Source: Cylicocyclus nassatus (Eukaryota; Nematoda; Chromadorea; Rhabditida; Strongylidae). Taken from it: DNA of 64,000 nucleotides. Positions 43,501 to 54,500 of the stretch are shown one piece after another (within the stretch, counting starts at the first letter, position 1; each line of letters opens with the position of its first letter). The translations under genes and the position numbers were made by a program. Under the pieces are notes generated by a model, which was not told the DNA's origin, made no database searches, and saw only the letters and a program-made list of their open reading frames with translations. The stretch is taken from contig CATQJL010000112.1 of assembly GCA_958299035.1 (NCBI GenBank), positions 87,872,636-87,936,635 of the forward strand, in the 5' to 3' direction.

Positions 43501-46312
43501 TGAATGCCATGCGAGAGACAGAGTACGCATGCCGCCACAGTTAAAATGTGGGGTCCCGCAGCGACTCTGCGTTCTCTGCTTTGGTGGGGACCGTCGAATT
43601 TCAAATTGTGCGGCTCTGCAAAGCGTATGTTCTCGCCGTTTTCGCGCCTTCTAATGTGGATCTTCGGATTCAGCGTTGCGGATAACCCCCGATAAGCGGA
43701 TTTTTTAGAAATCGAGTTTTTTCCCGGACACAGCCTCTAAGCTGACAATCCCTTCACAATCTGCAAATGCCCTAACCAGACCTCTACAAAACTCCTGGCT
43801 AACTTCAGCTCCCTTCCAGCTTGATCGACAAGATTCACGACGACCAAAGGTGATCCATAATGTTCTATCAGCGACTGCATATGTGTTGTGAAATACGGCA
43901 TACTTTCTTCAAGCGGACGGTCAATAGTAAGAGGGGGACGGTATTTATAACCTCTTTGGCTCCAAAAAGTTGGTACAGACCCACGTATCTAAAAGTAGGC
44001 ATTCAATGTATTATATCATTGGTAGCAAGCGCAATATAAACTTGAAATTCTAAACTAATTTAGAACAGGTAGACTGATGAAGAGGAAACCTCAGACAGTT
44101 GTAATTTTTCACTTGGCATCCGGTGATGAAGAGCCAACCTGTCTTTTTTTGTGCACTCAAAAATATGCAGCGTATCCAATAATACCGCATAAATCGAAGC
44201 AAACAACAGACCTGGACAAATGACAGATTGTGATCGAAAATGTGCAATATTAGTTCCGTTTCAACAAAATTTGCAACATTTGAATCACTATCGATTCCCC
44301 TAAAAATCATACAGAATTTTTTCATGACCGCTGGGTCATCATTTGAGACAATGCTAGTCACAAGCAATAAACCTTCGCAGGTAGCGCATTCCAGCACGAT
44401 GCACAGATCGTCGTGAAATCAATGTTATTCCTAAAGAAGTGTGCATCTCCGGGTCATCTGTGACTGTAAGCGTATCAGATCGTACACTTCCCTGTATTAT
44501 AGGTACAGCCCTTAAAGCTTCTTATAGCATTATCTCCAAGACTTTGAAGTAAGAATGACAAACCATTTTTTGGCTAAATTCTTATCTGTCTCCTCCAACA
44601 AGTCCCGTAACAATAACTTGTTCCAGAAAAATCGCTCATCAGAATCAAGGGTGTTAGAAAAATGCCTGAAGAGTTGTTGAGATACATGCAATCGCGCACA
44701 TGTAAACAATCCAACCTTTGAGTGCATTGTGTTATGTCTCTTTCAAAACAAAAGTAAAAACCGGGACTGTCATTAAATAAGCGTAATATTTCCTCGAGCA
44801 AAGCAAAGGGTCTCTGCACATTACCTTGAACAAATAAAATCAAAATATAGGTCAGATACGTTGGATTCGCCAAACCGATTTTATCCTGCACAAATTTCAG
44901 CAGTTTTCCAGTGCTCTGCTTCAAGCGTTGTGCAGAAGAATCAGTCGGAACTCCAGTAGCAGGTAAAGCGTCCAAACTTACTGAAGGATCGAGTAAAATG
45001 GCTTTCACATGATCGATGCGGTGAATGGGATATTTCCCCTAAATGCTTTTCAATAAGAAGATAGAAAACTCATAATTTGTATGACTTGCCCGAACATCGC
45101 TCAACTCAGCTACTACGGTGCTACTGGTGACGCAGAGGATATAGTTCAGACCATCGATATCGAGTCGTCCTATAACCAAGACAATATCACACACTTCCTC
45201 TGCATCCATAGGTATGACATCTGGAACGAGATCTTTTACAATGATAGGTATGAATGTATGGATCTATCGAATAAAAATCAAAGAGAAAACAAAAAGTACT
45301 TGTTATGTGAGCAGAAGTAGATATTCACGCTGCGTAAATGCATAAACTGGCGGAGCGATTTGGAAGGACTATGGCCTCGAATATAAATACTGTGGGGTGG
45401 AGGAACGAACACCTTAGTTAGGCACTGCCTCCGCGTGCTGCTAGTCCTTTCGTTCTACTGTTTGTGCACCGTGTTGGGACCAATGGTCCGCGGAGGCGGT
45501 GCCTAACTGAGGTGTTCATTCCGCCATCCAATACTGTGTGCCCCAGGAAAATTCCCATGTTAACCAGCGTGCGTACGTGGTGCGACGCTGCCTTTCGCTC
45601 TTTTCGACACGTTTCTCCTGAGATTTCAACGGAACTACCCGAGGTTAACACGTTCAAAAGAGCGAAAGGCAGCGAGATGACGTGGCACCTATGGGAATCT
45701 TGCTGGGGAACAAACGATAGCTCGCGCGACTCCTCCAAAATCGCCACGATACGTGGTCTGGCGATCTGCCAGATGTGTGCACCAACGCATTTGGGATTCA
45801 TATGCACAGGCGCATAGCTTTTGTAAACTTATACGTGCATGCCAAATCTTGCTTACAGGGGCTTTCAGTCTGAGTGTCACGGTCGACGTGGATCAACTCC
45901 TCGCGAGCCGCCTCGCTTGGGTCTATCACGTTGTTCAATACCGCACCCGATGCCGCGAAGGCCTGCAAATGCGGTTTTGTACCACGTGAGAGATCCGAGC
46001 GAGGCGGCTTGCGAGGAGTTGAACCACACGTCGACCGTGACACTCAAACTGAAAGCTCCTGTACCTAGAGTACGCGCCTATGGAATTATGAACAATCAAA
46101 GCAATTAGAAATCGCGCGACAAGATATGACCAATCCTTATGGAACTGCTTTGAGTTCCTTTGCGCAATAAACATGAACATGAATCTGCAATAACATGTAA
46201 ACGATTTACCTAGCGTTGGGGATACAGAAAGCCGTCCATCCACTTTTGAACACATAAGTCGAGATCCATTGTCTTCAATGATGTAAGAAGTAAGGGTAGA
46301 GTAGAGCTTCAT
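37535..46312 (-). CDS. INPP5F: SAC-domain phosphoinositide phosphatase, INPP5F/SAC2 family
   Basis: SAC2/INPP5F removes 4-phosphate from phosphoinositides on endosomes. Exons (minus strand, high to low): 46312-46210, 45232-45096, 45038-44876, 44824-44716, 44665-44564, 44510-44373, 44299-44212, 43988-43782, 40914-40831, 40781-40712, 40655-40579, 40500-40363, 40284-40116, 40064-39954, 39903-39837, 39789-39699, 39032-38871, 38821-38730, 38624-38542, 38492-38347, 37732-37535; 844 aa, phases agree throughout. Recognisable blocks: N-terminal start [68 protein letters not shown], catalytic [10 protein letters not shown] (Cys415 to Arg421), [22 protein letters not shown], then the hSac2 region ([20 protein letters not shown]) and a short acidic tail. 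The catalytic P-loop is intact. Least certain: the exon 2 acceptor (tgtaaaag) and the last two exons. The family's long C-terminal tail is shorter here. Confidence 0.92.
37733..38346 (-). repeat. Last intron of the SAC gene with TTTGATTCA MITE
   Basis: A MITE at 37922-38070 has ends TTTGATTCATCGGGGA and complement. It is followed by a GC-rich remnant (38090-38240) that ends in TAGTCCTCCACCC, the end of the 9-bp-duplication MITE family at 53262 and 62994. No coding sequence. Confidence 0.65.
40966..42612. repeat. 1.6-kb foldback in SAC intron 8
   Basis: The left arm (about 40990-41700) and right arm (about 41885-42612) are inverted copies; compare ATTCGGTAGTGGTTACTTCC near 41310 with its complement near 42270. 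The central spacer is about 185 bp. The left end carries a second, perfect hairpin of about 29 bp (40968-41033). No transposase. It lies in a 2867-nt intron (40915-43781), so the pre-mRNA would contain a long duplex. Confidence 0.85.
42706..43740. repeat. Two adjacent inverted-repeat elements in SAC intron 8
   Basis: First: ends AAAGGCACCGTCCACCC (42708) and complement (43070). Second: ends AAAGGCAGTGTCCGGGC (43068) and a complement-like CCCGGACACAGCC at 43725-43737, with inverted GC-rich blocks inside (TGCGGGACCC). The second's ends also occur near 2850 and 32930. The sequence between 43150 and 43700 is a palindrome around 43440. No gene. Confidence 0.65.
45240..46209. repeat. SAC intron 1 with three small inverted repeats
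   Basis: Palindromes at about 45390-45540 (GGAGGAACGAACACC family, also at 55027-55190), about 45592-45680 (TTTCGCTCTTTTC; a similar block at 60380-60460) and about 45857-46065 (CGGTCGACGTG). The first and last have perfect cores of 15 bp or more. No exon seen. Confidence 0.7.
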
Positions 46313-46350
46313 CAGATCCTTTTCAAACGGTACATAGCTGCAATGTCATA
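46313..46350 (-). promoter_or_regulatory. Splice acceptor and short leader before the SAC phosphatase ATG
   Basis: Minus strand: gacattgcag ends at 46338 and the 25-nt leader runs to the ATG at 46312. No convincing upstream exon is seen, so this is probably a trans-splice site. The leader contains a 7-codon upstream frame (ATG at 46335, MYRLKRI) whose stop overlaps the main ATG (TGATG). Confidence 0.55.
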
Positions 46351-46908
46351 GTAGATATTTGAAAGGCCTCAAAGTGAGCAAGCTGAGTGGCATGGAACCA
46401 GGGTCAAGCGTGGGGTGCGGCACGCCACACCTGGGGATCGTATTGAGGAGTCAAAAGGGGAGGGGGTCGTAGTTGGGTAATCTGATGATAGTGATAACAT
46501 GATATTCGTATCATATCCATAATGAGCATGTCAATTAACCTCTGTAGACAAAGTGTGAGCGAATTCTGAAGATTCAAGATACTAGGCTACCTAAATGAAA
46601 TGGTCAAATTCCAACATGGTTAACTTTGTTTCAAAGGTGAATTAGCTATCCGTTTGCACTCAAGACAAAGCACTACTCCTTCTTTGTCCACCTCAGGAAT
46701 CCCGCTTCAGAAGACCTGCAAACTGTGGAATTAGAAGCCAACCAAAATCTCGTTTTTCCCTTTTTTCGCTTTTGATCGCTGTGCTTTCACCAAATATTAC
46801 TTAGAGTTAAGAAGACAAATCAGGCTCCAAACAGTCCTATGGAATCTACAAGGTTCAGGCTATCGATTCATATAAATACTGTCCGCTAAAAATGTATTTT
46901 TGATATAG

Positions 46909-46983
46909 TTAATGGGGTGCGGCACACCCCCTTGAAAGCTGCGGCTGCCGCAGCTTTTGAGGGGGTGTGCCGCACCCCCTTAA
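46909..46983. repeat. 67-bp near-perfect hairpin flanked by TTAA
   Basis: GGGGTGCGGCACACCCC and its complement, with an inner AAAGCTGCGGC stem, lie between TTAA (46909-46912) and TTAA (46980-46983). TTAA duplication is the signature of piggyBac-type insertion, but the TTAA pair could also be chance. A similar GGGTGCGGCACGCC motif occurs near 46415. Confidence 0.55.
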
Positions 46984-49030
46984 CTTGCCTTAAAAATCCA
47001 GAAAGCGCACCATTGCTGGTATGAGTATTGAGCACATAGCTTCTTCTTGCTACGTTGGAAATCTGGAGCCGAACGCCTCACCCATAAGAAAATTATGGCC
47101 CTTTCAATATGCCCATCCAGATCAAAATCAGCCGTCAAATTACGTGTGATTGTAAAGTGCAGTCACAGAAAATCGGGCGTACAGCTCTCAGAAATCTGAA
47201 AACTCTCTAGAAAAAGATGGTGTCCTCCAGAATGTCACACTTTGAGGTCCAGAGGTTAAGAGGAGGAAGAAAGGGTCGTTTGAGGGCTTTCATGGGGGGG
47301 GGGTCGAAAGACTGCCTGACCTCTTTCTCAACTCTGGTAATTACCTTAGGTATATAGTTCAGAGGGGGGGGGTCTTACTAAGACAGCAATCGGGGGAGGG
47401 GGGGAGGGGTCGCAACCAGCGATCGTGTGCCACACCCCTTGCTTGACCCTGCATGGAACTGAAAGGCCTTCCACCAGCAAGTGAGACAGAAAATCGCTTG
47501 AACTCTAAGGAAACAGTGAGGTATGATTGGCTCCCAGATTCGTGTGGAGGTGTATTGGCAGACTTTATGATAACACGGATAAACTTAAGTTTATTGTCGT
47601 GAATATGTTAACAATTGTTAACACATTCATGGCAATACGACCCACCGGTGGGTCGTAGGTGTACAGCCATCTCAGACATGCGACCCACCTCTAGGTTCGT
47701 ACTACTACCAGACAATTGCTGCAGCGGCCCGGTCGCCCAGCCAACTGGGCTTCGCTGTTGAGCCGCGGCACTTAAATATCAGCCTTACATGCTTCAGGCC
47801 CAGCAGCGGCCCACAGGTGTGAGCTGGCGACCCGCGCACATAGTTGATGCCATGCTGACGGTGGCCCACGCGCCTACCTCGGCTCATAATTTCACTGGCG
47901 GCCCGCACACCTCCTCGATATCATCCCATATGTCTTCCCGCAACATGACGTGGATTACGTGGCTTGATGAGGCGCCGCCTCGCCTCGGACTCGCGCCACG
48001 TTGCGAGCGCATCGTTTGGCGCGACGTAGCACTCAACACAACGTGGCGAAGGCTTTTCCACGTTCTTCTTGTTGCCACATCACGCCGAAGATGCGCACGC
48101 AACGTGGCGCAAAGCCGAGGCGAGGCGGCGCCTCATCAGTCCTCGTAATCCACGTCATGTTGAGGGAAGACATATGGGATGATATCGAGGGTATACACAC
48201 GCATGCCGAAATCAGCGACCCGCTCTCATCCGTAAGAATTAACGGACGTTGTAAGCACAAGGGTTACTCGCGTGAGATATGACGCAGTAAAAGGGATGCC
48301 ACTGGAGCTTGCAGGAGGTGTAACACTTGCATTTAGGATGACAACAGGTTTTCCTATGAGTTGACCGTTGATGGGGTTTCAATTATTCTCGTGTAGTTCA
48401 ATCAGTAGTGTGAAGCAGGAACGATTTTCACTATTTTTGATTTCACATGGGTTGTATCCACATTTGAGGTGACCTGCGCTTGCAGCTGCAGCCGAGCAGA
48501 AACCCAACCCTAGGGTGGCTCTGCTATGCTAGCGCGGGCCAACAAGTCAAAGGAAACACTGAAATATAGGCTGGCCTGCTCGTCCGGGTGACGGTCGCTG
48601 CACACACTGGAACCGTCGCTGGCCCGCGCTAGCATAGCAGGGCAAGGCCGGGAACGGGTTTTCGCCCAGCCGGCCATGAGCGCCCGGGTGGCCGCAAAAA
48701 GGTCTGAGTAGGCACTGCAGATTTACGATGGAAGTAAATGGGATGTACGCCCATGTTTGGAGATTAGAAGATGACCTTTCGGACAATACAACCCATCGGC
48801 AATCGAAAAAAAAAAGACACGAGGAAGTTGATATATACCAGTGGGTCGTATGTCCGAAACGGCAGAAATTGATAAAATAGCCATGTTGTGAATGTGTTAA
48901 TCATCCAAGTTACAGTTGCTTTTCGTACTTTCTCGCTAGCGAAAACCGCTATGCTCTAAGTTGGCAAGATTCCACCTCCACCCGAATCTGAAAGCCGATG
49001 ATGCTCCTGCAGTCGTAGATATCATTATAC

Positions 49031-49545
49031 AGGGTGTCCAAAAAATGTACCTACTGTTCGATTGTAAATAACTCTCTTGTAATGAAGTCTTTCGAGAAGC
49101 TTCAGGTACCATTTTGTAGAGCGAGGTTGAACTTAGATTTACAGCATGGAGCAAATCATCGACCGCTCTTCATTACTCCCTTACAGGCTCCTACAAATCA
49201 AGAAAGTGACCTATGAACAGCTTAAGTATTGAAAGATCTGATTACGGTAAGAACTTCCAGCATATGGAACCATTGTGAAATATACCACCTAACAAAATTT
49301 TTTCAAGAAATCTGAAAAATCGTGTACTAAGGTTTTCGCGCATGCTGATTCCACCTAACAACTTTTTACGAGTGTATTCAGCTTTTTTGAGGCGAGCGGC
49401 CCGTAGGGCGATTCCTATAAGTCTCTAAGGCTCGTAGGGAAATCATTTCTCACATCTCCGGTCTGTTCCCTGTCCGCTGGGCAGATCTTTCAATACTTAA
49501 GCTGTTCATAGGTCACTTTCTTGATTTGTAGGAGCCTGTAAGGCA
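49031..49545. mobile_element. Solo mariner-type end with inner inverted repeat
   Basis: Starts after TA with CAGGGTGTCCAAAAAATGTACC (49033), matching the 30204-31071 element. It contains an inner inverted pair (AGGCTCCTACAAATCAAG near 49188 and near 49530). The opposite outer end is not found, so it is a partial copy. Confidence 0.6.
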
Positions 49546-51104
49546 GTTCTACTTAGGTGATCTGTTGGCTCCCCATAATGGTTTCTTTCGACAGTTATCG
49601 TGGTTCTTTCTCAAAGTACCTGTTCGCAAAGGAGACACCTCATTTTTGTAGTTATCGTCGTCTCCCCGCGATAGATGGGGCGTGTCGTCTGCAAAGTCCG
49701 TAGATGTGCGTGTTTCGTACGGTGCTAGCCGGCGTGGCTTTGACAACGTTGCCAACGTATGCGCGTGGCAGTTTTTGGCAGTTAGAGAATACGAAAACTA
49801 ATGTTATACGATGAAGTTTTAACAAGTATTTAGACGTGGCATGTATATACATGCCACGCCATGGCTAATACCGTACGAAATACGCACGTCTACGGACATT
49901 GCAGACGACACGCCTTCGTTATCGCGGGAAACACGATATGTTCTATACGAGGTTAGTATAGGGTATTATTATAGCCGCTACAGTTCTATAGGTAGACCGT
50001 AGGGGTTATTTCTCAAATATGAGTTTGCAGGGAGGGAGAGGGCTCGTAGGACAGTTATTCAGTTATCGTTCCCTAAGGTTCTTATTATAGAGCAATTTTT
50101 AGGCTCGTAGTTAAAAATGCTGGTCTATAAGCGGCCAGGACACCTCCTAGAAATGTCGGTCTGTGAGTTTTGTATGAGACGTAAATATCGTAGGTCGTTC
50201 ATAATTGTTTCTCAAGATATTTGTTTATAAAGGACTCTCGCAGAGCGGTTCTTTCTCAAATATCGGTCTTTGAGCGGCTCTTAGGGAAATTTTCTTTGAG
50301 ATATCGGTTTGAGGGTTTGCAGCTCATAGTCAGTTTCTTTTTTGATATACTCAGACACTCGCACCGGCTGGCGACCGCGCGACGACCGTCTTCCGGCCGG
50401 CGGCCGCTTCGAAAATCTGGGCGGAGCTAGATGCCGGCCGTGACCGCTCAAAAAATCATACTGGCTGGTGGCCGCTTGAACGGCCGCCAGCCAGTATGAG
50501 AGGAGGGAGGGGAGGGGGAATCGTGCGTAGTAAAATCAGCATACTTGTATTTTTGCTACACAGTTTTTAGATCTTATTTTTTGAGAAATTCTTTTGGATG
50601 TCTCATTCATTTCGCCGTTTCTCTATTATAAGCTGAAGTTCCTATCATGATCCCCAATAAAAAAGTCATGGGTCGCTTTTTTGCTGTTATATAAGCTGGA
50701 GCCATACCTACAGGATGTTACCCAAAGGTTGACAGAAGACTTCGTGAGAGGATCATCGATCAAACAGTGCCTAGATACTTTTGGGACACCCCGCCACGCT
50801 GTGGACATTGAATTTTCGGATAATCGATGCCCTTCGAATTTTCAAATAGTCAATGCTTATCGAATTTTCGAATATTGGATGGACATCGTGTCGTCAATTG
50901 ATGACTACCGGATATTCGACTATCAAATACGGTTCGAAAGTTGAGAATTTCAAATATGACTTTCGAATAATATTCAAAAATGAAAATTCTCGAATATTCG
51001 ACTATAGAGAATTAGTTGAAGCCTTGAATTTTTAAATATCCGAACTTTCCAGTAACTCGCATTCGAATTATTTATTCGAATAATCGAATAAATGTTCGAT
51101 TCGG

Positions 51105-51459
51105 TTCAAAATATAGCTGACAGCCATCCCGCGTTGCCAACAAGTTATTCAAGCGTGCCGCACTCAATACTCTATAAAAACCCTCAAAACAATTCTTACC
51201 CTTCACAAGGCAATTTGATAAGAATTTTGTGATGCTCTGACTAGCCTCTATGACTGTGAAGCAGGTCAGTTGCAGTACTGACATGTTGTAATTTAACAAG
51301 CACTCTTCGATTAGTAAACTTCACCAAAAACACATCAGAGTTAGCACCACACATGCGTCTCAGAAACTCAGTGCGGGCTTGTGCAACACTTCAAGGTAAC
51401 TATCTCACTTTCCATATAATAAGGTGTAGTTTCAAAGTAAAGGAACTAACCATGACGGA
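51105..51459 (-). other. Possible second cistron downstream of rpl-31, unresolved
   Basis: A strong acceptor (polypyrimidine, tctctgcag ending 51460) lies 52 nt after the rpl-31 stop, followed by ATG at 51453-51451. The frame from this ATG stops after 17 codons, so it must be spliced if real. About 51225-51395 reads as coding-like in two frames (CGANSDVFLVKFTNRRVLVK and VIEASQSITKFLSNCLVKG) with plausible donors (gtaagaatt at 51212), but I could not join them with a consistent phase. I do not recognise the protein. It could also be 3' UTR of rpl-31. Confidence 0.3.
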
Positions 51460-51512
51460 CTGCAGAGAAAGCAGAAAAAAAGAACAACAATTTATATATA
51501 ACAAGAACAACT

Positions 51513-54500
51513 TTACTCTTCACTGTCAACATTCACATTTGTGAGGCCCTTGAAAGAGGTGCATGGCACATATGTGCAGAGAGTGTACAATTTGTGCACA
51601 GAATCTTCATCCTCATTGCGGCGTCGTGACAAGCGAACCCGAATACGGAAAGGCACATTCCTAAACAGGATTGAGTGTGTACAACTGAAAAGCTGCAAGT
51701 TAAGTTGATTCCCGTAAATTTCATCTTCGCAAGGAGAATGATCGTTAGAAAAAGAAGTGTTTTCAACGGTATGCTATCTTTGAACGAAACACGGAACTCA
51801 ACATGTTCCTATCCCGCAAGTCTTTGAAGGCACAAATAGAAACAATTTTTTGATCTGCCCGCAATGTGGATAAATAAAAGTATGTAAACAAAAGACAAAA
51901 TTTTGAACATCGATGATATCGTGATGGGCGGACAGCAACCATCTTCCTACATACAGTGCTGGCCAAAATTATAGGTCCACTCTAAAAAATGCCATAACTC
52001 ACTCTGTTGTGAATGAAATTTTCCAAAATTTGGTATTTACGTGTGTTTACCAGTCCACTATCAGTCTTCAAAACGGTTCTCGTTTTCGTTTGATTATTCA
52101 AGAAAAAATTAGAAATTTTGAAAAAAGCAGGCTTGAAGGCTGGCCAAAATTATAGGTCCACCTGGAGTTTTTACTGATTAAAGCACTTCTTAACTCCCGA
52201 GGTTTTTTAGGTAGGCACACATCTAAAAACGTTAAACAGCTGCTTTAGTCAAGCTGTGTCATACCTCCACAAAGGACGGATTGTCTGCTTTTTTGCCTTG
52301 AAGATGCTCTCACATGTATTTCGCTCCACAAACCTGCGTTGAGTAAGAAATTTTGCAGTTTCTCAGTTGGATTGGAAGGGACGGGGTTTCATCTATCTTC
52401 TGGATGCTTTTTGACGTGAGCATTGAGGAAAAAATCCGACTTTTTGCTGCTGAAGCAAATCTGACATTGACAGTACTGCAATCCTGAACTCAAATTTCTG
52501 CCTTCAAACTGCTTTTACAATGTTCTCAGAAGCACTGAGTAAAATAAAGGCATTTTTTCTATGAAGGGGAGTCCGTATACCATAGCTACAACTTTCTAGA
52601 GATCCTAGCATTCGAGCATAATTACTGAAATCACTCTGCAGAAACTGATTACGACAAGCACCAAAGCTACTTGTGGCTCCGACCAAAATTTTCAGAAGAA
52701 TCATGTGCTAACATACACTACAAGCTGTATCCACTATCTAGTAAATAATTACTGTCAAAAATCTAAGTGAGGTAGCACTTGGAAAGCTGTTTTGGATCGC
52801 GCAACACCATTATTACGTTGCACACATAACTCATGTTTCGAAAAAGAAGCAAGGCAGCTTTGTGGACACTTGTGAGTATGGCGAACAGCTTTATTCTTGT
52901 GCAAAAATGCTTCTACAATATCTTGAGGTTATAATGACAATGCATAAAGGGTTTTAGGGCAGAAACTGAGGCTTACTCTGCCGATTAAGCCGATGTCAGA
53001 TTTGCTTCAGCAGCAAAAAGTCGGATTTTTTCCTCAATGCTCATGTCAAAAAGCATCCAGAAGATAGATGAAACCCCGTCCCTTCCAATCCAGCTGAGAA
53101 ACTGCAGAATTTCTTACTCAAAGCAGGTTTGTGGAGCGAAATGCATGTGAGTGCATCTTCAAGGCAAAAAAGCAGATAATCAGTTCTTTTTGGAGGTATG
53201 ACACAGCTTGACCAATGCAGCTGTTTAACGTTTCTGGATGTGTGCCTACCTAAAAAAATTCGGGTGGAGGACATTAGGTCGCCGAATTTGGAAGAGTCCC
53301 GCGCGGATTCCCTGCAGGAACGCATGTCCGCGCATGTACAAGGGTGCGTATTTGTCGCAAATGACCGCGGAGACCGCCCTTTTTCGGCGACCTAATGTCC
53401 TCCACCCAAAAAATTCGGGAGCTAAGAAGTGCTTTAATCAGTAAAAACTCCAGGTGGACCTATGATTTTGGCCAGCCTTCAAGCCTGCTTTTTTTAAAAC
53501 TTCTAATTTTTGCTTGAATAATCAAACGAAAACGAGAACCGTTTCAAAGACTGATAGTAGGCTGGTAAACACACGTCTGTACCAAATTTTGGAAAATTTC
53601 ATTCACAACAGAGGGAGTTATGGCATTTTTTAAGTGAACCTATAATTTTGACCAGCACTGTATAAATGAATGTTTGTTTGACTAACTATTTCTGACTGAT
53701 CCAGATTAAACTTTGCACACATACACTTCGGGGCGGGGCGGGTGTCGTAGGCTACATTTCGTCGTTGATCGATATCGATCCCATCGAGATTTTGCATAAT
53801 TTCACCTACGAAGCTGAGAGTTGGCACAGGGGAGTAAGTGAGCAAGCTGATTAATAGCTGATTAATAGCCGAAAATAATATCAACAGCCGGGTTTGCCAA
53901 CTGGTTTTCTATAAACAGCTAAATAAGACACTAAGGCTGGGTTCATAGTGAGCCGCACAAAGCGGCACAGTTCCGGCACAGTTCGAGCACAGTTCGAGCG
54001 CTGTGCTGGAACTGCGCCGCTTTGTGCGGCTCAGTATGAACCCAGCCTAAATGATCACCTAATGATCTGCTCCTTCTGTTCTCCTTTTGGTAACTGTGGC
54101 AAAAAAAATACTTATTATAAATATAACAAAATTATGTCTTCAAAAGTAGGCACAAAAGCCAATCTTAAGCACTGTCATGACACATTTTGGAGGCCCCTTC
54201 TCGTGATGTTTCGCTCGCCTCAACAACATCAAAAGGCGTGATGTAGCGTTTTCAAAAACCAGCTTGATCTAAAAATCTCTTGGTCTGCAAAATATCAACT
54301 CATATAGACACCACGCCTACAGTAGACCAATGAATGCAAAATAGAGTACCTATCATTAGTGGAATTCATAATTGATTATTGGAAAGGACGAACAAACATA
54401 AAAAATGGTGCTCAAACCCAAACTGTATGACTGGATGTAAACGGTTCCAAAGCAATAAATTCTTTGGATTCATTAAAAGCGCTTTCAAAACAGGTTGATC

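Larger units (their letters stand above)
46351..51100. other. Intergenic region with scattered hairpins
   Basis: No gene that I can support. It contains: a TTAA-flanked 67-bp hairpin (46913-46979); poly-G-rich blocks (47300-47410); a palindrome at about 47911-48190 (CATATGTCTTCCCGCAACATG, GAGGCGCCGCCTCG); a palindrome of about 110 bp at 48540-48650; an isolated mariner-type end with its inner inverted repeat at 49031-49545; GGAGGGAGGGG tracts (50505-50515); and TTCGAATA-rich sequence (50810-51115). Stretches such as 49550-50500 show nothing recognisable. Confidence 0.5.

Noticed and set aside
44998..45008. SAC exon 3 frame as an independent gene starting at 45008
   Set aside because: The start is GTG; the frame continues upstream to an acceptor at 45039 and joins exon 2.
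49550..50500. Possible gene between 49.5 and 50.5 kb
   Set aside because: Open frames are short and low in complexity, with no splice-site support.
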